Assembly (NCBI GenBank): GCA_026002935.1
Contig: BPGH01000001.1
Location: 90,814 to 154,813 of the forward strand
Length of the DNA: 64,000 bases
Direction of reading: 5' to 3'
Source: Acidimicrobiia bacterium
GTDB taxonomy: Bacteria; Actinomycetota; Acidimicrobiia; IMCC26256; PALSA-610
Part shown: in pieces, positions 45,240 to 54,836 of the stretch
How the letters are laid out: each line of letters begins with the position of its first letter
How positions within the stretch are numbered: the stretch's first letter is position 1
Made by a program: the position numbers and the translations under genes
The notes under the pieces: model-generated
Databases searched by the model: none
What the model was told of the DNA's origin: nothing
What the model saw: the letters and a program-made list of their open reading frames with translations, nothing else

Positions 45240-46061
45240 CTAGTACCCGACCTCCCACAGGCACAGACCGCGCGGCGGGGCCACCGGCCCCGCCGCGTCG
45301 CGTCGGCGGGCCCGCAGGATCGCGAGCATCTCGCCGGCGGTGCGCCGCCCGAGGCCCGCCTCGACGAGCGTGCCGACGATCGAGCGCACCATCTGCCAGC
45401 AGAACGCCGTCGCGCGGATCTCGTAGCGCAGCACGCCGTCACCCTCGTCGACCCACGTCGAGTCGAGGACCCGGCGGACGGTCGTCGTGCCCTCCGCGGC
45501 TCGCCGGCAGAACGAGGCGAAGTCGTGCTCACCGACGAACGGGTCCGCCGCGAGGCGCAGGACGCGCAGGTCGAGCGGCTCGGGCACCCACCACGCGTAG
45601 CGGTCGCGGAACGGGTCCGGGACCGGGCGGTTCACGATCGTGTAGCGGTAGCGGCGCCAGCGCGCGTCACGCCGGGCGTCGAAGGCCCCCGCGACGACCT
45701 CGCACGACCGGACGACGACCTCGGGGCCGAGCATCGACGTGACCGACGACCCGAGCCGCCCGGGGTCGAGCGCCGCGCCGGCCGGGACGGGGAACGAGAC
45801 GACCTGGCCCCACGCGTGGACGCCGGCGTCCGTGCGGCCCGCGCAGGTCAGCTCGACCGGCGCGCGCACGACCTTCGACACCGCCTCCGTCAGCACCCCG
45901 CCGACCGTCCGCACCCCGGGCTGGCCCGGCTGGGGGGCGAAGCCCGAGAAGTCGGTCCCGTCGTACGCGACGACCATGCGGACGGTCGCGGCCGCCCCGT
46001 CGGCCGGCGCCGCGGCCGCCGGCTCCGCCGAGGGTGACGCGTCGGCGTCGAAGAGCGTCAC
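45240..46061 (-). CDS. truA: tRNA pseudouridine(38-40) synthase TruA
   Basis: TruA modifies U38-40 in the anticodon arm. The 273-residue product has MVVAYDGTDFSGFAPQPGQ, the catalytic Asp in CAGRTDAGVHAWGQVVSF, and the conserved RRYRYTI and FCWQMVRSIVG motifs. An Ala-rich N-terminal extension of about 27 residues precedes the core. The GTG start at 46061 is 62 bases after rplQ, the usual place at the end of the alpha operon. Confidence 0.95.
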   Translation of the reverse strand: MTLFDADASPSAEPAAAAPADGAAATVRMVVAYDGTDFSGFAPQPGQPGVRTVGGVLTEAVSKVVRAPVELTCAGRTDAGVHAWGQVVSFPVPAGAALDPGRLGSSVTSMLGPEVVVRSCEVVAGAFDARRDARWRRYRYTIVNRPVPDPFRDRYAWWVPEPLDLRVLRLAADPFVGEHDFASFCRRAAEGTTTVRRVLDSTWVDEGDGVLRYEIRATAFCWQMVRSIVGTLVEAGLGRRTAGEMLAILRARRRDAAGPVAPPRGLCLWEVGY

Positions 46062-46123
46062 GCCTGGTCGCTCCCCGTTCGTGTCCCGGCGTGGCCCGGC
46101 GGGCCACGACCCTGCGGACGAGG

Positions 46124-46480
46124 TCAGACGAGCTCGATGCGGGCCATCGGCGCGTTGTCGCCGGGGCGCGGACCGAGCTTCAGGATGCGGGTGTAGCCGC
46201 CGTTGCGGTCCGCGTAGCGGGGGCCGATCTCCGTGAAGAGCCGGTACGCGGCGTCCTGGTGGTGGATGGCGGCGACGACCTGGCGCCGGTCGTGCAAGGT
46301 GTTGCGCTTGGCCTTCGTGATCAGCTTCTCCACGTAGGGCCGCAGCGCCTTCGCCTTCGCCTCGGTGGTCGTGATCGAGCCGACCTCCGAGATGAACAGG
46401 CTCGCCGCGAGGTTCGCCATGAGCTGCTTCTGGTGGGCGGGCCCGCTCCCGAAGCGCGGCCCCTTCTTCGGCGCCGGCAC
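46124..46480 (-). CDS. rplQ: 50S ribosomal protein L17
   Basis: L17 lies near the exit tunnel. The 118-residue product has [45 protein letters not shown] and a C-terminus ending [12 protein letters not shown]. It starts with GTG at 46480, 6 bases after the rpoA stop, the normal rpoA-rplQ order. Confidence 0.97.
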   Translation of the reverse strand: MPAPKKGPRFGSGPAHQKQLMANLAASLFISEVGSITTTEAKAKALRPYVEKLITKAKRNTLHDRRQVVAAIHHQDAAYRLFTEIGPRYADRNGGYTRILKLGPRPGDNAPMARIELV

Positions 46481-46486
46481 GACGCG

Positions 46487-47422
46487 CTACTCCTTCACCC
46501 GCAGCGACAGGCCGCGCTCGTCGAGCTTCTGGATCACCTCTTCGAGCGACTTCGCCCCGAAGTTGGTGATCGCGAGGAGGTCGTCCTCGGTCTTCTGCAC
46601 GAGCTGGCCGATCGTGTCGACGCGCGCCCGCTTGAGGCAGTTGCGGGGCCGCTCCGACAGGTCGAGCTCCTCGATCGGCAGGTCGAGGTCGGGCGACGTC
46701 GAGCTCGGCGAGGCGACCTCGCCGAGCTCGAGCCCGCGCGGCTGGTCGGACAGCTCGGCGATCAGGTCGATGAGCTTGCGGAGCGTGTCACCTGCGGAGG
46801 CCAGTGCCTCGCGGGGAGTGATCGAGCCGTCCGTCTCGATCTCGAGCGTGAGCATGTCGTAGTTCGTCGCCTGCTCGACCCGGGTCGGCTCGACGGAGAA
46901 CGACACCCGCCGCACCGGCGAGAAGATCGCGTCGACCGGGATCACGCCGATCGTGGTGGTGCGCTTGTTCCGCTCCGCCGAGAGGTAGCCCCGGCCCTGC
47001 TCGACGGTCAGGTCGAGGGCGAGCCGCCCCGACGCGTTGACGGTGGCGATGTACAGGTCGGGGTTGAGGATCTCGACGTCGGCGGTCGTCTGGATGTCGC
47101 CCGCGCGCACCTCACCGGGACCGCGCTTGTCGAGCCGGAGCGTGACCGGCTCCTCGGCGGTGCACCGCAGCACCAGGTCCTTCAGGTTCAGCAGGACGTC
47201 GGTCACGTCCTCCTTCACGCCTCTCACGACGTCGAACTCGTGGAGCGCGTCGTCGAAGCGCACCTGGGTAACCGCCGCGCCCGGGATCGACGACAGGAGG
47301 GTACGCCGGAGGCTGTTGCCGAGCGTGTGGCCGAAGCCGGGCTCGAGCGGCGAGATCGTGAAGCGCTGGACGTTGCCCTCGGGCTCGCTCGCCTCGATCT
47401 CGGGTCGCTGGATGATGAGCAT
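46487..47422 (-). CDS. rpoA: RNA polymerase alpha subunit
   Basis: Alpha dimerises to start RNAP assembly and contacts promoters and activators. The 311-residue product has the N-terminal domain (LEPGFGHTLGNSLRRTLLSSIPGAAV) and, after a ~20-residue linker, the C-terminal domain (IEELDLSERPRNCLKRARVDTIGQLV) with the UP-element-binding helices. The ATG at 47422 begins homology. It is 10 bases after rpsD. Confidence 0.98.
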   Translation of the reverse strand: MLIIQRPEIEASEPEGNVQRFTISPLEPGFGHTLGNSLRRTLLSSIPGAAVTQVRFDDALHEFDVVRGVKEDVTDVLLNLKDLVLRCTAEEPVTLRLDKRGPGEVRAGDIQTTADVEILNPDLYIATVNASGRLALDLTVEQGRGYLSAERNKRTTTIGVIPVDAIFSPVRRVSFSVEPTRVEQATNYDMLTLEIETDGSITPREALASAGDTLRKLIDLIAELSDQPRGLELGEVASPSSTSPDLDLPIEELDLSERPRNCLKRARVDTIGQLVQKTEDDLLAITNFGAKSLEEVIQKLDERGLSLRVKE

Positions 47423-47432
47423 GGGAGCCTCG

Positions 47433-48059
47433 CTACTTGGAGTAGAGCTCGACGATGAGCTGCTCGCGCACCGGGACGTCGATCTGCTCGCGGATCGGCA
47501 GGTCGCGCACCGTCGCACGCAGCTCCGGCTTGTCGACGTCGAGCCACTGGGGAACGGCGCGGTCGAGCGTGTCGACGTTGTGACGGATCACGATCATCTT
47601 GCGGCCCTTGTCGCGGATCGACACGACGTCGTCCTTGCGCAGCGTGTACGACGGGATCGTCACGCGGCGGCCGTTGACGGCGACGTGCCCGTGCCGGACG
47701 AACTGGCGGGCCTGGTTGCGGCTCGACGCGAACCCGGCGCGGTACACGACGTTGTCGAGCCGCAGCTCGAGCAGCCGCATCAGGTTCTCACCGGTGATGC
47801 CCGGCTGGCGCACCGCCTTCGCGTACAGCGTGCGGAACTGCTTCTCGAGCAACCCGTAGATGCGCCGGGCCTTCTGCTTCTCCCGGAGCTGCAGCAGGTA
47901 CTCGCTCTCGCGGATCCGGCCCCGCCCGTGCATGCCCGGCGGGTAGGGGCGGCGCTCGATCGGGCAGCGCATCGTGTCGCACTTGCTGCCCTTGAGGAAC
48001 AGCTTCATCCGCTCGCGCCGGCACAGTCGGCAGACCGGGCCGATCAGTTCGCGCGCCAT
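47433..48059 (-). CDS. rpsD: 30S ribosomal protein S4, zinc-binding form
   Basis: S4 nucleates 30S assembly. The 208-residue product keeps the N-terminal zinc cysteines (CRLCRRE, SKCDTMRC) of the C+ form, and the S4 RNA-binding domain (RLDNVVYRAGFASSRNQARQFVRHGH). It follows rpsK by a single base. Zinc-free paralogues known in actinobacteria are not in this window. Confidence 0.98.
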   Translation of the reverse strand: MARELIGPVCRLCRRERMKLFLKGSKCDTMRCPIERRPYPPGMHGRGRIRESEYLLQLREKQKARRIYGLLEKQFRTLYAKAVRQPGITGENLMRLLELRLDNVVYRAGFASSRNQARQFVRHGHVAVNGRRVTIPSYTLRKDDVVSIRDKGRKMIVIRHNVDTLDRAVPQWLDVDKPELRATVRDLPIREQIDVPVREQLIVELYSK

Positions 48060-48060
48060 C

Positions 48061-48459
48061 TCAGACCCTCCGCCGCTTCGGCGGGCGGCACCCGTTGTGC
48101 GGGATGGGCGTGACGTCCTTGATGCCCACGACCTCGATGCCGGCGTTCTGGATCGAGCGGATCGCGGTCTCGCGGCCCGAACCGGGCCCCTTCACGAGCA
48201 CGTCGACCTTGCGGACGCCGTGCTCCATCGCCCGCCGGGCCGCGGCCTCGGCCGCGAGCTGGGCCGCGAACGGGGTGCTCTTGCGCGACCCCTTGAAGCC
48301 GACGTTGCCCGACGACGCCCACGACAGGGTCGCGCCCTGCTGGTCGGTGAAGGTGATGATCGTGTTGTTGAACGACGACTTGATGTGAGCGACCCCGTAC
48401 GCGACGTTCTTGCGCTCCTTGCGCTTCGGTCGCCGGCCACCCGCTGAAGGCTTCGCCAC
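48061..48459 (-). CDS. rpsK: 30S ribosomal protein S11
   Basis: S11 forms part of the platform near the E site. The 132-residue product has [45 protein letters not shown] and ends [18 protein letters not shown]. The GTG at 48459 matches the family start and has AGGA 7 bases upstream. Confidence 0.97.
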   Translation of the reverse strand: MAKPSAGGRRPKRKERKNVAYGVAHIKSSFNNTIITFTDQQGATLSWASSGNVGFKGSRKSTPFAAQLAAEAAARRAMEHGVRKVDVLVKGPGSGRETAIRSIQNAGIEVVGIKDVTPIPHNGCRPPKRRRV

Positions 48460-48481
48460 TGCGTTCCTGACTCCTGGTCGC

Positions 48482-48862
48482 TCAGTGCTTGCGGGCGCGC
48501 TTCTTGCCCGCCACGGTCTTCTTCGGGCCCTTGCGGGTGCGCGCGTTGGTGCGCGTGCGCTGCCCGCGGACCGGCAGGCCCCGCCGGTGACGGAGGCCCT
48601 CGTAGTTGCCGATCTCCATCTTGCGCTTGATGTTCTGGCTGACCTCGCGCCGCAGGTCACCCTCGACCTTCAGGTTCTGGTCGATGTACGCCCGCAGCCG
48701 GGCGACCTCCTCCTCGGTGAGGTCGCGGACCCGGGTGTCGCGGGACATGCCGATCTCGTCGCACACCTGCTGCGCGGTGGTGCGGCCGATGCCGTAGATG
48801 TAGGTGAGCGAGATCTCGAGACGCTTCTCGCGGGGGATGTCGACGCCGGCGATGCGGGCCAT
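48482..48862 (-). CDS. rpsM: 30S ribosomal protein S13
   Basis: S13 bridges to the 50S and touches the P-site tRNA. The 126-residue product has [51 protein letters not shown] and a basic tail. It starts 16 bases after rpmJ. Confidence 0.98.
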   Translation of the reverse strand: MARIAGVDIPREKRLEISLTYIYGIGRTTAQQVCDEIGMSRDTRVRDLTEEEVARLRAYIDQNLKVEGDLRREVSQNIKRKMEIGNYEGLRHRRGLPVRGQRTRTNARTRKGPKKTVAGKKRARKH

Positions 48863-48878
48863 CAGGACGCGTCCTCCC

Positions 48879-48992
48879 TCAACCTTGCCGCTGCTTGTGG
48901 CGCGGGTCGCTGCAGATCACGCGCACGGAGCCGTGCCGGCGGATCACCTTGCACTTGTCGCACATCTTCTTGACCGACGGCCGGACCTTCAT
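48879..48992 (-). CDS. rpmJ: 50S ribosomal protein L36, zinc-binding form
   Basis: This gene is too short for the ORF track. It reads [20 protein letters not shown], then [17 protein letters not shown], 37 residues, with the Cys-Cys-Cys-His zinc ligands of the C+ form. It lies between infA and rpsM as usual. Confidence 0.97.
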   Translation of the reverse strand: MKVRPSVKKMCDKCKVIRRHGSVRVICSDPRHKQRQG

Positions 48993-49044
48993 CGGGCGTC
49001 CTTCATCCTGCGTGGTCCTTCGACCAACCGTGCGTGGCCTGCCG

Positions 49045-49269
49045 CTACTTGTAGCGGTAGGTGATGCGGCCGCGGCTCAGGTCGTAGGGCGTGAGCTCGA
49101 CCTGGACCCGGTCGCCCGGGGCGATCCGGATGTAGTGCATCCGCATCTTCCCGGAGATGTGGGCCAACACCCGGTGCCCGTTCTCCAGCTCGACACGGAA
49201 CATGGCGTTGGGCAGCGGCTCGATCACCGTCCCCTCGACCAGGATCGTGTCGTCCTTGGGCTTGGCCAG
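49045..49269 (-). CDS. infA: Translation initiation factor IF-1, apparent CTG start
   Basis: IF-1 blocks the A site during initiation. The OB-fold core [37 protein letters not shown] is unmistakable. The track starts at an internal GTG (49227) and omits the conserved N-terminus. Upstream in frame reads [16 protein letters not shown], matching the family start MAK(K/P)-DDxIxVEGTV, with CTG (49269-49267) where ATG should be. An in-frame TGA lies at 49278-49276, and no ATG, GTG or TTG lies between. This gives 74 residues. A GAGGTGG ribosome site is upstream. Confidence 0.93.
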   Translation of the reverse strand: MAKPKDDTILVEGTVIEPLPNAMFRVELENGHRVLAHISGKMRMHYIRIAPGDRVQVELTPYDLSRGRITYRYK

Positions 49270-49335
49270 AAAGCGTCACCACCTCGGCGGGCCGGCGCGC
49301 CGGAGCGCGCAGAACGGGCGTAGGGCCGACTTGAC

Positions 49336-49365
49336 AGCGTACCCGATCGGCGGTCCCGCCCTCAA
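49336..49365 (-). promoter_or_regulatory. Promoter of the infA-rpmJ-rpsMKD-rpoA-rplQ operon
   Basis: TTGAGG (49360-49365) and TACGCT (49336-49341) on the minus strand are 18 bases apart in the 177-base map-infA gap. The leader to infA would be about 60 bases. Confidence 0.55.
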
Positions 49366-49446
49366 CCCGCCCCCGGCCCGCGCCGGGCGCCCGCCGCGCC
49401 GGCGGCCGGCCCGGTGCGCCCCACCACCGCCGCCCGGCGGCGGGCG

Positions 49447-50196
49447 TCAGGCAGGGAGCGTCAGGATCTCGGGCCCGTCGGCGGTCACCGCGACCGTGTG
49501 CTCGAAGTGCGCGGCCCGGGAGCCGTCGGCCGTGACGACCGTCCAGCCGTCGTCGAGCACCCGGGTGCGCGCGTCGCCGGCGCTCACCATCGGTTCGATC
49601 GCGAGCACGAGGCCCTCGCGCAGGCGAAGTCCGCGCCCGGCCGGCCCGTGGTTGGGGACGTCGGGGGCCTCGTGCATCGCCGTGCCGATGCCGTGCCCGA
49701 CGTACTCGCGCACCACCGAGAACCCGGCCCGCCGCACCACCGCCTCGCACGCGGCGCCGACGTCCCCGAGCCGGTTGCCCGCCCGCACCTGCCCGATGGC
49801 GGCGGCCAGCGCCTCGCGCGTGACGTCGATCAGCTGCTGCGAACGGTCGTCGACCCGGCCGACGGGCACCGTGACCGCGGCGTCCGCGTGCCAGCCGTCG
49901 ACGATCGCCCCGCAGTCGATCGACACGATGTCGCCCTCCTCGAGGACCCGCGGGCCGGGGATCCCGTGCACCACGACCTCGTTGGGCGAGATGCACGCGA
50001 CCCCGGGGAAGCCGTGGTACCCGAGGAAGTTGGAGCGGGCGCCCCGGCGCTCCAGCACCGCCCGGGCCACCCGGTCGAGGTCGGCGGTCGTGGCACCCGG
50101 CCGCGCGGCCCGCACGCACTCCTCGTGCATCTCGGCGACGACGCGCCCCGCGCGCCGCATGTGCGCGATCTGCTCCGGGGACTTGCGCAGGACCAC
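49447..50196 (-). CDS. map: Methionine aminopeptidase type I
   Basis: Map removes N-terminal Met from nascent proteins. The 249-residue product has the metal ligands in SIDCGAIVDGWHADAAVTVPVG, GHGIGTAMHEAPDVPN, AIEPMV and the final Glu in FEHTVAVT. The GTG at 50196 is the family-like start (VVLRKSPEQIAHMRRAG), 13 bases after adk. It belongs to the secY-adk-map unit. Confidence 0.96.
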   Translation of the reverse strand: MVLRKSPEQIAHMRRAGRVVAEMHEECVRAARPGATTADLDRVARAVLERRGARSNFLGYHGFPGVACISPNEVVVHGIPGPRVLEEGDIVSIDCGAIVDGWHADAAVTVPVGRVDDRSQQLIDVTREALAAAIGQVRAGNRLGDVGAACEAVVRRAGFSVVREYVGHGIGTAMHEAPDVPNHGPAGRGLRLREGLVLAIEPMVSAGDARTRVLDDGWTVVTADGSRAAHFEHTVAVTADGPEILTLPA

Positions 50197-50209
50197 GGCC
50201 GCGGCGGGG

Positions 50210-50878
50210 TCAGGGGCAGCCGATGCGGGCGTCGATCGCCTTGACGATCCGCTCGAACACCTCTTCGCCCTCGCCGACGCCGTCGACGACCACGAGCACA
50301 CCCCGCTCGCGGTAGTAGTCGATGATCGGCACCGTCTCGGTCTCGTAGAGCTCCAGCCGCCGGTCGATCGCCTCCTCGGTGTCGTCGTCACGCTGCACGA
50401 CGCGCCCGCCGCAGGTGTCGCAGGTCCAGTCGTGGGCGGGCGGCATGTTCACGTGGTAGACGCGCTGGCACTGCTCGCACACCCGCCGGCCGGCGAGCCG
50501 GTCGAGCACGATCTCGCGGGGCACGTCGATGTTGACCGCGACGTCGAGCGGCGAGTCGGTGATCACCCGGTCCAGCTCCCGTGCCTGGTACAGCGTCCGC
50601 GGGAACCCGTCGAGCACGAAGCCGTCCCCCAGGGGACCGCCCGGGGCGAGGCACTCCTCGACCACGCCGACCACGATGTCGTCCGGGACCAGCTCACCCG
50701 CGTCCATGTAGCGCTTGGCCTCGAGCCCGAAGGCGGTGCCCGCGGCGGCGCGCTCCCGGAAGAGCTCGCCGGTCGACAGGTGCGCGATCCCGTAGTGCTC
50801 GGCGAGGCGGGCGGCCTGCGTCCCCTTGCCGGCGCCCTGCTTGCCGAGGAGCACGACGCGTGGCTTCGTCCTCGTCAT
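50210..50878 (-). CDS. adk: Adenylate kinase, zinc-LID form
   Basis: Adk interconverts ATP + AMP and 2 ADP. The 222-residue product has the P-loop VVLLGKQGAGKGTQA (Gln replaces the common Pro or Ala in GxPGxGKGT), the AMP-site DGFPRT, and a long LID with four cysteines (CEQCQRVYH, then CDTCGG) that should bind zinc, as in Gram-positive enzymes. The ATG at 50878 is 2 bases after the secY stop. Confidence 0.96.
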   Translation of the reverse strand: MTRTKPRVVLLGKQGAGKGTQAARLAEHYGIAHLSTGELFRERAAAGTAFGLEAKRYMDAGELVPDDIVVGVVEECLAPGGPLGDGFVLDGFPRTLYQARELDRVITDSPLDVAVNIDVPREIVLDRLAGRRVCEQCQRVYHVNMPPAHDWTCDTCGGRVVQRDDDTEEAIDRRLELYETETVPIIDYYRERGVLVVVDGVGEGEEVFERIVKAIDARIGCP

Positions 50879-50880
50879 GC

Positions 50881-52203
50881 TCAGCGCAGGAACCCTTCGT
50901 AGTTCCGCATCATGAGCTGGCTGTCGATCTGCTTCATCGTCTCGAGCATGACGCCGACGGTGATGAGGATCGTCGTCCCGCCGAAGATGAACGTCTGGAT
51001 GCTCCAGATCTTCAGCACCAGGAACGGCGCGAGCGCGATCACCATGAGGAACAGCGCGCCGGGCAGCGTGATGCGGTTCAGCACCTTCGCGAGGTACCGC
51101 TCGGTCGGAGGACCCGGCCGGATGCCGGGGATGAACCCGCCCTGCTTGCGGATCACGTCGGCCTGCTGCTGCGGGTTGAACGCGATCGCGGTGTAGAAGT
51201 ACGCGAAGAACAGGATCAGCAGCGAGTACGCGATCACGTAGGTCCAGGTGATCGACGTGTTCCCGAAGTTCTCGCTGATGAACTCCTTGGCGCCGTCCCA
51301 CGGGAGCACGGTCGCGACGAGCGCGGGGAAGCCGAGCAGCGAGCTCGCGAAGATCACCGGGATCACGCCGGACTGGTTGACCTTCAGCGGGATGTACGTG
51401 CTCTGGCCGCCGTACATGCGCCGGCCCACGACGCGCTTCGCGAACTGGACGGGGATCCGGCGCTGGCCCGACTCCACCGTGACGATCCCGGCGATCATCG
51501 CGACCGCCACGACGATGATCAGGTAGAAGGGAAGGCCGCCGGTCTCCTCGTAGAGGTTGGCCCCCTGGAACGGCAGTCGTGACACCACGGACGCGAAGAT
51601 CAGGATCGACATCCCGTTGCCGATGCCGCGCTGGGTGATCAGCTCGCCGAGCCACATCACCAGCGCGGTGCCCGCCGTCCACGTGATGACGATCATCACC
51701 GCCTTCCACGGCGTGAAGTCGGGGATGAGGACGAGCCCCTCGGGCAGGGAGATGCCGAGCGGGCTGAACCCGCTGTCACCGCGCCGCAGCGCGAAAACGA
51801 ACGCCGTCGACTGCACCAACGCGAGCGCGACGGTCAGGTAGCGGGTCCACTGCGTGATCTTCTTCTGCCCGGTCTGGCCCTCCTTCTGCCACTCCTCGAG
51901 CTTCGGGATCACGACCCCGAGGAGCTGCATGATGATCGACGCCGTGATGTACGGCATGATCCCGAGGAAGAAGACCGCGACGTTCGTCAGGGCGCCGCCG
52001 GCGAAGAGGTCGAGGAACGGCAGCACCCCGCCGCCCGCCTGGTCGCGCGCCTCGCGCAGGTCCTTGATCGCCCGGAAGTCGACGTACGGCACCGGGATGT
52101 GCGAGCCGAGCCGGAAGACGCCGACGATGAAGATCGTGAAGAGGATCTTGTTCCGGAGGTCGGGGACCCGGAACATGTTGACCAGGCGGGAGAGCCCTTG
52201 CAT
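50881..52203 (-). CDS. secY: Protein translocase subunit SecY
   Basis: SecY is the channel of the Sec translocon. The 440-residue product has ten predicted membrane helices, the N-terminal VPDLRNKILFTIFIV, the plug region near 60-75 (VLPFLDLFAGGALTNVAVF) and the signature PYITASIIMQLL. The cytoplasmic loops and GGTTILITVGVMLETMKQIDSQL at the end are typical. Confidence 0.98.
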   Translation of the reverse strand: MQGLSRLVNMFRVPDLRNKILFTIFIVGVFRLGSHIPVPYVDFRAIKDLREARDQAGGGVLPFLDLFAGGALTNVAVFFLGIMPYITASIIMQLLGVVIPKLEEWQKEGQTGQKKITQWTRYLTVALALVQSTAFVFALRRGDSGFSPLGISLPEGLVLIPDFTPWKAVMIVITWTAGTALVMWLGELITQRGIGNGMSILIFASVVSRLPFQGANLYEETGGLPFYLIIVVAVAMIAGIVTVESGQRRIPVQFAKRVVGRRMYGGQSTYIPLKVNQSGVIPVIFASSLLGFPALVATVLPWDGAKEFISENFGNTSITWTYVIAYSLLILFFAYFYTAIAFNPQQQADVIRKQGGFIPGIRPGPPTERYLAKVLNRITLPGALFLMVIALAPFLVLKIWSIQTFIFGGTTILITVGVMLETMKQIDSQLMMRNYEGFLR

Positions 52204-52246
52204 GGGGTCCGGCGACCTCCGTGAAGACCGGGGACCGGCAGTGTAG

Positions 52247-52738
52247 CTACCGGTTGGTCAGGGCGTTCCCACGCGCCGGCGGCCGTCCGGTCGGCCACGG
52301 GAGCGGCAGGCGCTCGGCGGTCCCGCCCGCGGCCTCGATCGCCCGGGCGGCGGCCTCGGAGAACCCGTGGGCCCGCACCGTCAGCGGCTTCGAGAGCTCG
52401 CCGCGCGCGAGCACCTTCACCAGCCCCCGCTTCGCGACCAGGCCCCGCGCGCGCAGCGTCTCGGGGGTGACCTCCGCGTTCGCGTCGAATGCGTCGAGCG
52501 TGCTCAGGTTGACCACGTGGTACTCGACGCGGAACGGGTTCTTGAACCCCTTGGCCTTCGGCGTGCGCCGGTGCAGGGGCGTCTGGCCGCCCTCGAAACC
52601 CGTCGGCACGGTGTCGCGCGCGCCCTGTCCCTTCGTGCCCCGCCCGGCCGTCTTGCCGCCCTTGCCCGCGATGCCGCGCCCGACGCGCCGCTTGGGCCGC
52701 CGGGAACCGGGCGCCGGCTTCAGGTCGTGGACCTTCAC
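52247..52738 (-). CDS. rplO: 50S ribosomal protein L15
   Basis: The 163-residue product has the glycine-rich start KRRVGRGIAGKGGKTAGRGTKGQG and the core FEGGQTPLHRRTPKAKGF. A ~20-residue Pro-rich tail exceeds the usual length slightly. GTG 52738 overlaps the rpmD stop as GTGA. Confidence 0.97.
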   Translation of the reverse strand: MKVHDLKPAPGSRRPKRRVGRGIAGKGGKTAGRGTKGQGARDTVPTGFEGGQTPLHRRTPKAKGFKNPFRVEYHVVNLSTLDAFDANAEVTPETLRARGLVAKRGLVKVLARGELSKPLTVRAHGFSEAAARAIEAAGGTAERLPLPWPTGRPPARGNALTNR

Positions 52739-52920
52739 TGGATCTCCTCCACGCTCACGAGGTGCGGCACGCGCGCGAGCATGCCGCGGATCTCCGGCCG
52801 GTCGGGCAGCACGTTGGTGGAGCCGATGCGGCCGAGCCCGAGCGCGCGCACGGTACCGCGGTGCTTGGGCTTGGCCCCGATGGTCGACCGGACGAGGGTG
52901 ACCTTCAACTGCGACGCCAT
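52735..52920 (-). CDS. rpmD: 50S ribosomal protein L30
   Basis: The 61-residue product reads QLKVTLVRSTIGAKPKHRGT and RALGLGRIGSTNVLPD, exactly the L30 pattern. The ATG at 52920 is one base from the rpsE stop; the 77-residue track start is inside rpsE. Confidence 0.97.
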   Translation of the reverse strand: MASQLKVTLVRSTIGAKPKHRGTVRALGLGRIGSTNVLPDRPEIRGMLARVPHLVSVEEIQ

Positions 52921-52921
52921 C

Positions 52922-53473
52922 TCACGCGACCTCGGTGATCTCGTGCCTGCCGGCGCGCTCGCGCTCACGGTAGGCGTCGAGCATGCCCTTCGTGGTCACC
53001 TCTTCGGGCGACTTGCCGCGCAGGGCCGCGATCTCCTCCGGGCGCTGCAGCGCGCGCAGGCCCGCCATCGTCGCGCGGGCGACGTTGATCGCGTTCGAGG
53101 AACCGAGCGACTTCGCGAGCACGTCGTGGATCCCGGCCGCCTCGAGGATCGCACGCGCGGCGCCGCCGGCGATCACCCCGGTACCGGGCGACGCGGGCTT
53201 CAGGAGCACCCGGGCCGCGTCGTGCTCGCCGAGCACCTGGTGGGTGATCGTGGATCCCGCGAGCGGCACGGCGAAGAGGTCCTTCTTCGCCTCCTCCATG
53301 CCCTTTTGGATCGCGGCCGGCACCTCCTTCGCCTTGCCGTACCCGAGCCCGACGTTGCCGCTGCCGTCGCCGACGACCACCAGGGCCGTGAAGGAGAACC
53401 GGCGGCCGCCCTTCACCACCTTCGCGACCCGGTTGATGGCGATGACGCGCTCGTCGTACTGACCCTCGGCCAT
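52922..53473 (-). CDS. rpsE: 30S ribosomal protein S5
   Basis: S5 supports translational accuracy at the decoding site. The 183-residue product has [50 protein letters not shown] and the C-terminal [15 protein letters not shown]. It follows rplR by 17 bases. Confidence 0.98.
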   Translation of the reverse strand: MAEGQYDERVIAINRVAKVVKGGRRFSFTALVVVGDGSGNVGLGYGKAKEVPAAIQKGMEEAKKDLFAVPLAGSTITHQVLGEHDAARVLLKPASPGTGVIAGGAARAILEAAGIHDVLAKSLGSSNAINVARATMAGLRALQRPEEIAALRGKSPEEVTTKGMLDAYRERERAGRHEITEVA

Positions 53474-53490
53474 GCGTGTCCCCTACGTCC

Positions 53491-53847
53491 TCAGAGCTCG
53501 AGCCCGGCTTCCCGGGCGCCGTCGGCGACCGCCGCCACGCGGCCGTGGTACCTGAACCCGCCCCGGTCGAAGACCGCGGTCGTCACCCCCGCCTCCTTCA
53601 GCCGCTCCCCGACGAGCCGGCCCACCTGCTTCGCCGCGTCCACCGTCGAGGTGGGCCCGCCCCGGAGCGAGGCCTCCGTCGTCGACGCGCTGGCGACGGT
53701 GCGCGCGGCGACGTCGTCAATCGCCTGCACGTAGATGTGCTTGTTGGAGCGGAAGACGGCGAGGCGGGGACGCTCGGCGGTCCCGGTGATCTTCTTGCGG
53801 ACGCGCCGGTGCCGCCGGCGCCGCTGCTCGTGCTTGGTGAGGGCCAT
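53491..53847 (-). CDS. rplR: 50S ribosomal protein L18
   Basis: L18 brings 5S rRNA to the 50S. The 118-residue product has [28 protein letters not shown] and [26 protein letters not shown] at the end. It lies 15 bases after rplF. Confidence 0.98.
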   Translation of the reverse strand: MALTKHEQRRRRHRRVRKKITGTAERPRLAVFRSNKHIYVQAIDDVAARTVASASTTEASLRGGPTSTVDAAKQVGRLVGERLKEAGVTTAVFDRGGFRYHGRVAAVADGAREAGLEL

Positions 53848-53862
53848 CGTCTCCCTACCCCA

Positions 53863-54402
53863 CTACTTCGCCGACTTGCCGGCCTTGCGCAGCACGCGCT
53901 CACCGGCGTAGCGGATGCCCTTGCCCTTGTAGGGCTCGGGCTTGCGGATCTTGCGGATGTCGGCCGCCACCTGACCGACGAGCTGCTTGTCGCTCCCGCG
54001 CACCACGATGCGGGTCGGCTGCGGCACCTCGAAGGTGATGCCCTCGGGCGCGTCGAACCGCACGGGATGCGAGAAGCCGAGCGCGAGCTCGATCGCGTTC
54101 GGGCCCTGGGCCTGGGCGCGGTAGCCGACGCCGACGATCTCGAGTTCCTTCGCGAACCCCTCCGACACCCCGACGACCATGTTGGCGATCAGGGACCGCT
54201 GCAGGCCGTGCAGCGAGCGGTTGGCACGCGAGTCGTCGGCGCGCTTCACGAGGAGCGTGTCGCCGTCGCGCTCGACCGTGATGTCGCCCACGATCTCGTG
54301 CTCGAGCGTGCCCTTGGGCCCCTTCACCGTGACGCGCGCACCGTCGACCGTGACGTCGACGCCGCTCGGCACCGTGATGGGTTGCTTCCCGATGCGAGAC
54401 AT
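53863..54402 (-). CDS. rplF: 50S ribosomal protein L6
   Basis: L6 lies by the factor-binding site. The 179-residue product starts [17 protein letters not shown], contains [12 protein letters not shown] and ends [24 protein letters not shown]. The ATG at 54402 is chosen; the longer ORF overlaps rpsH in another frame. Confidence 0.98.
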   Translation of the reverse strand: MSRIGKQPITVPSGVDVTVDGARVTVKGPKGTLEHEIVGDITVERDGDTLLVKRADDSRANRSLHGLQRSLIANMVVGVSEGFAKELEIVGVGYRAQAQGPNAIELALGFSHPVRFDAPEGITFEVPQPTRIVVRGSDKQLVGQVAADIRKIRKPEPYKGKGIRYAGERVLRKAGKSAK

Positions 54403-54415
54403 CCCCGAGCTCCCG

Positions 54416-54820
54416 TTACCACACCTGGCAGAGCACCTCGCCGCCGACGTTGCGCTCGCGCGCCTCTCGGTCGGTGAGGAGCCCCACGTTCGTCGACAGG
54501 ATCGCGATGCCCATGCCCCCGAGCACACGCGGCACGGCCTCGGCCTTGCGGTACACGCGCAGGCCCGGGCGGGACACCCGCTTGATGCCCGAGATCGACC
54601 GGCGCCGGTCGCTCGTGTACTTCATCCGGATCTTCAGGCGCCGGCCCGGGCGCCCCGGGTCCTCCTCGACGGAGAAGCCGGCGATGTACCCCTCGCGCTC
54701 GAGGATGCGCGCAACGGCCTCCTTGAGCTTCGACGACGGCATGACGACGTCGTCGTGGAACGCGGTGTTGGCGTTGCGGATCCGCGTGAGCATGTCGGCG
54801 AGAGGGTCGGTCATCGTCAC
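54416..54820 (-). CDS. rpsH: 30S ribosomal protein S8
   Basis: S8 binds helix 21 of 16S rRNA and in many bacteria represses this operon. The 134-residue product begins [18 protein letters not shown], as actinobacterial S8 does, which favours GTG 54820 (GAGGTGG 7 to 10 bases upstream) over ATG 54814. It ends GVGGEVLC-type ([11 protein letters not shown]). Confidence 0.97.
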   Translation of the reverse strand: MTMTDPLADMLTRIRNANTAFHDDVVMPSSKLKEAVARILEREGYIAGFSVEEDPGRPGRRLKIRMKYTSDRRRSISGIKRVSRPGLRVYRKAEAVPRVLGGMGIAILSTNVGLLTDREARERNVGGEVLCQVW

Positions 54821-54836
54821 TGAACTGCCACCTCGC

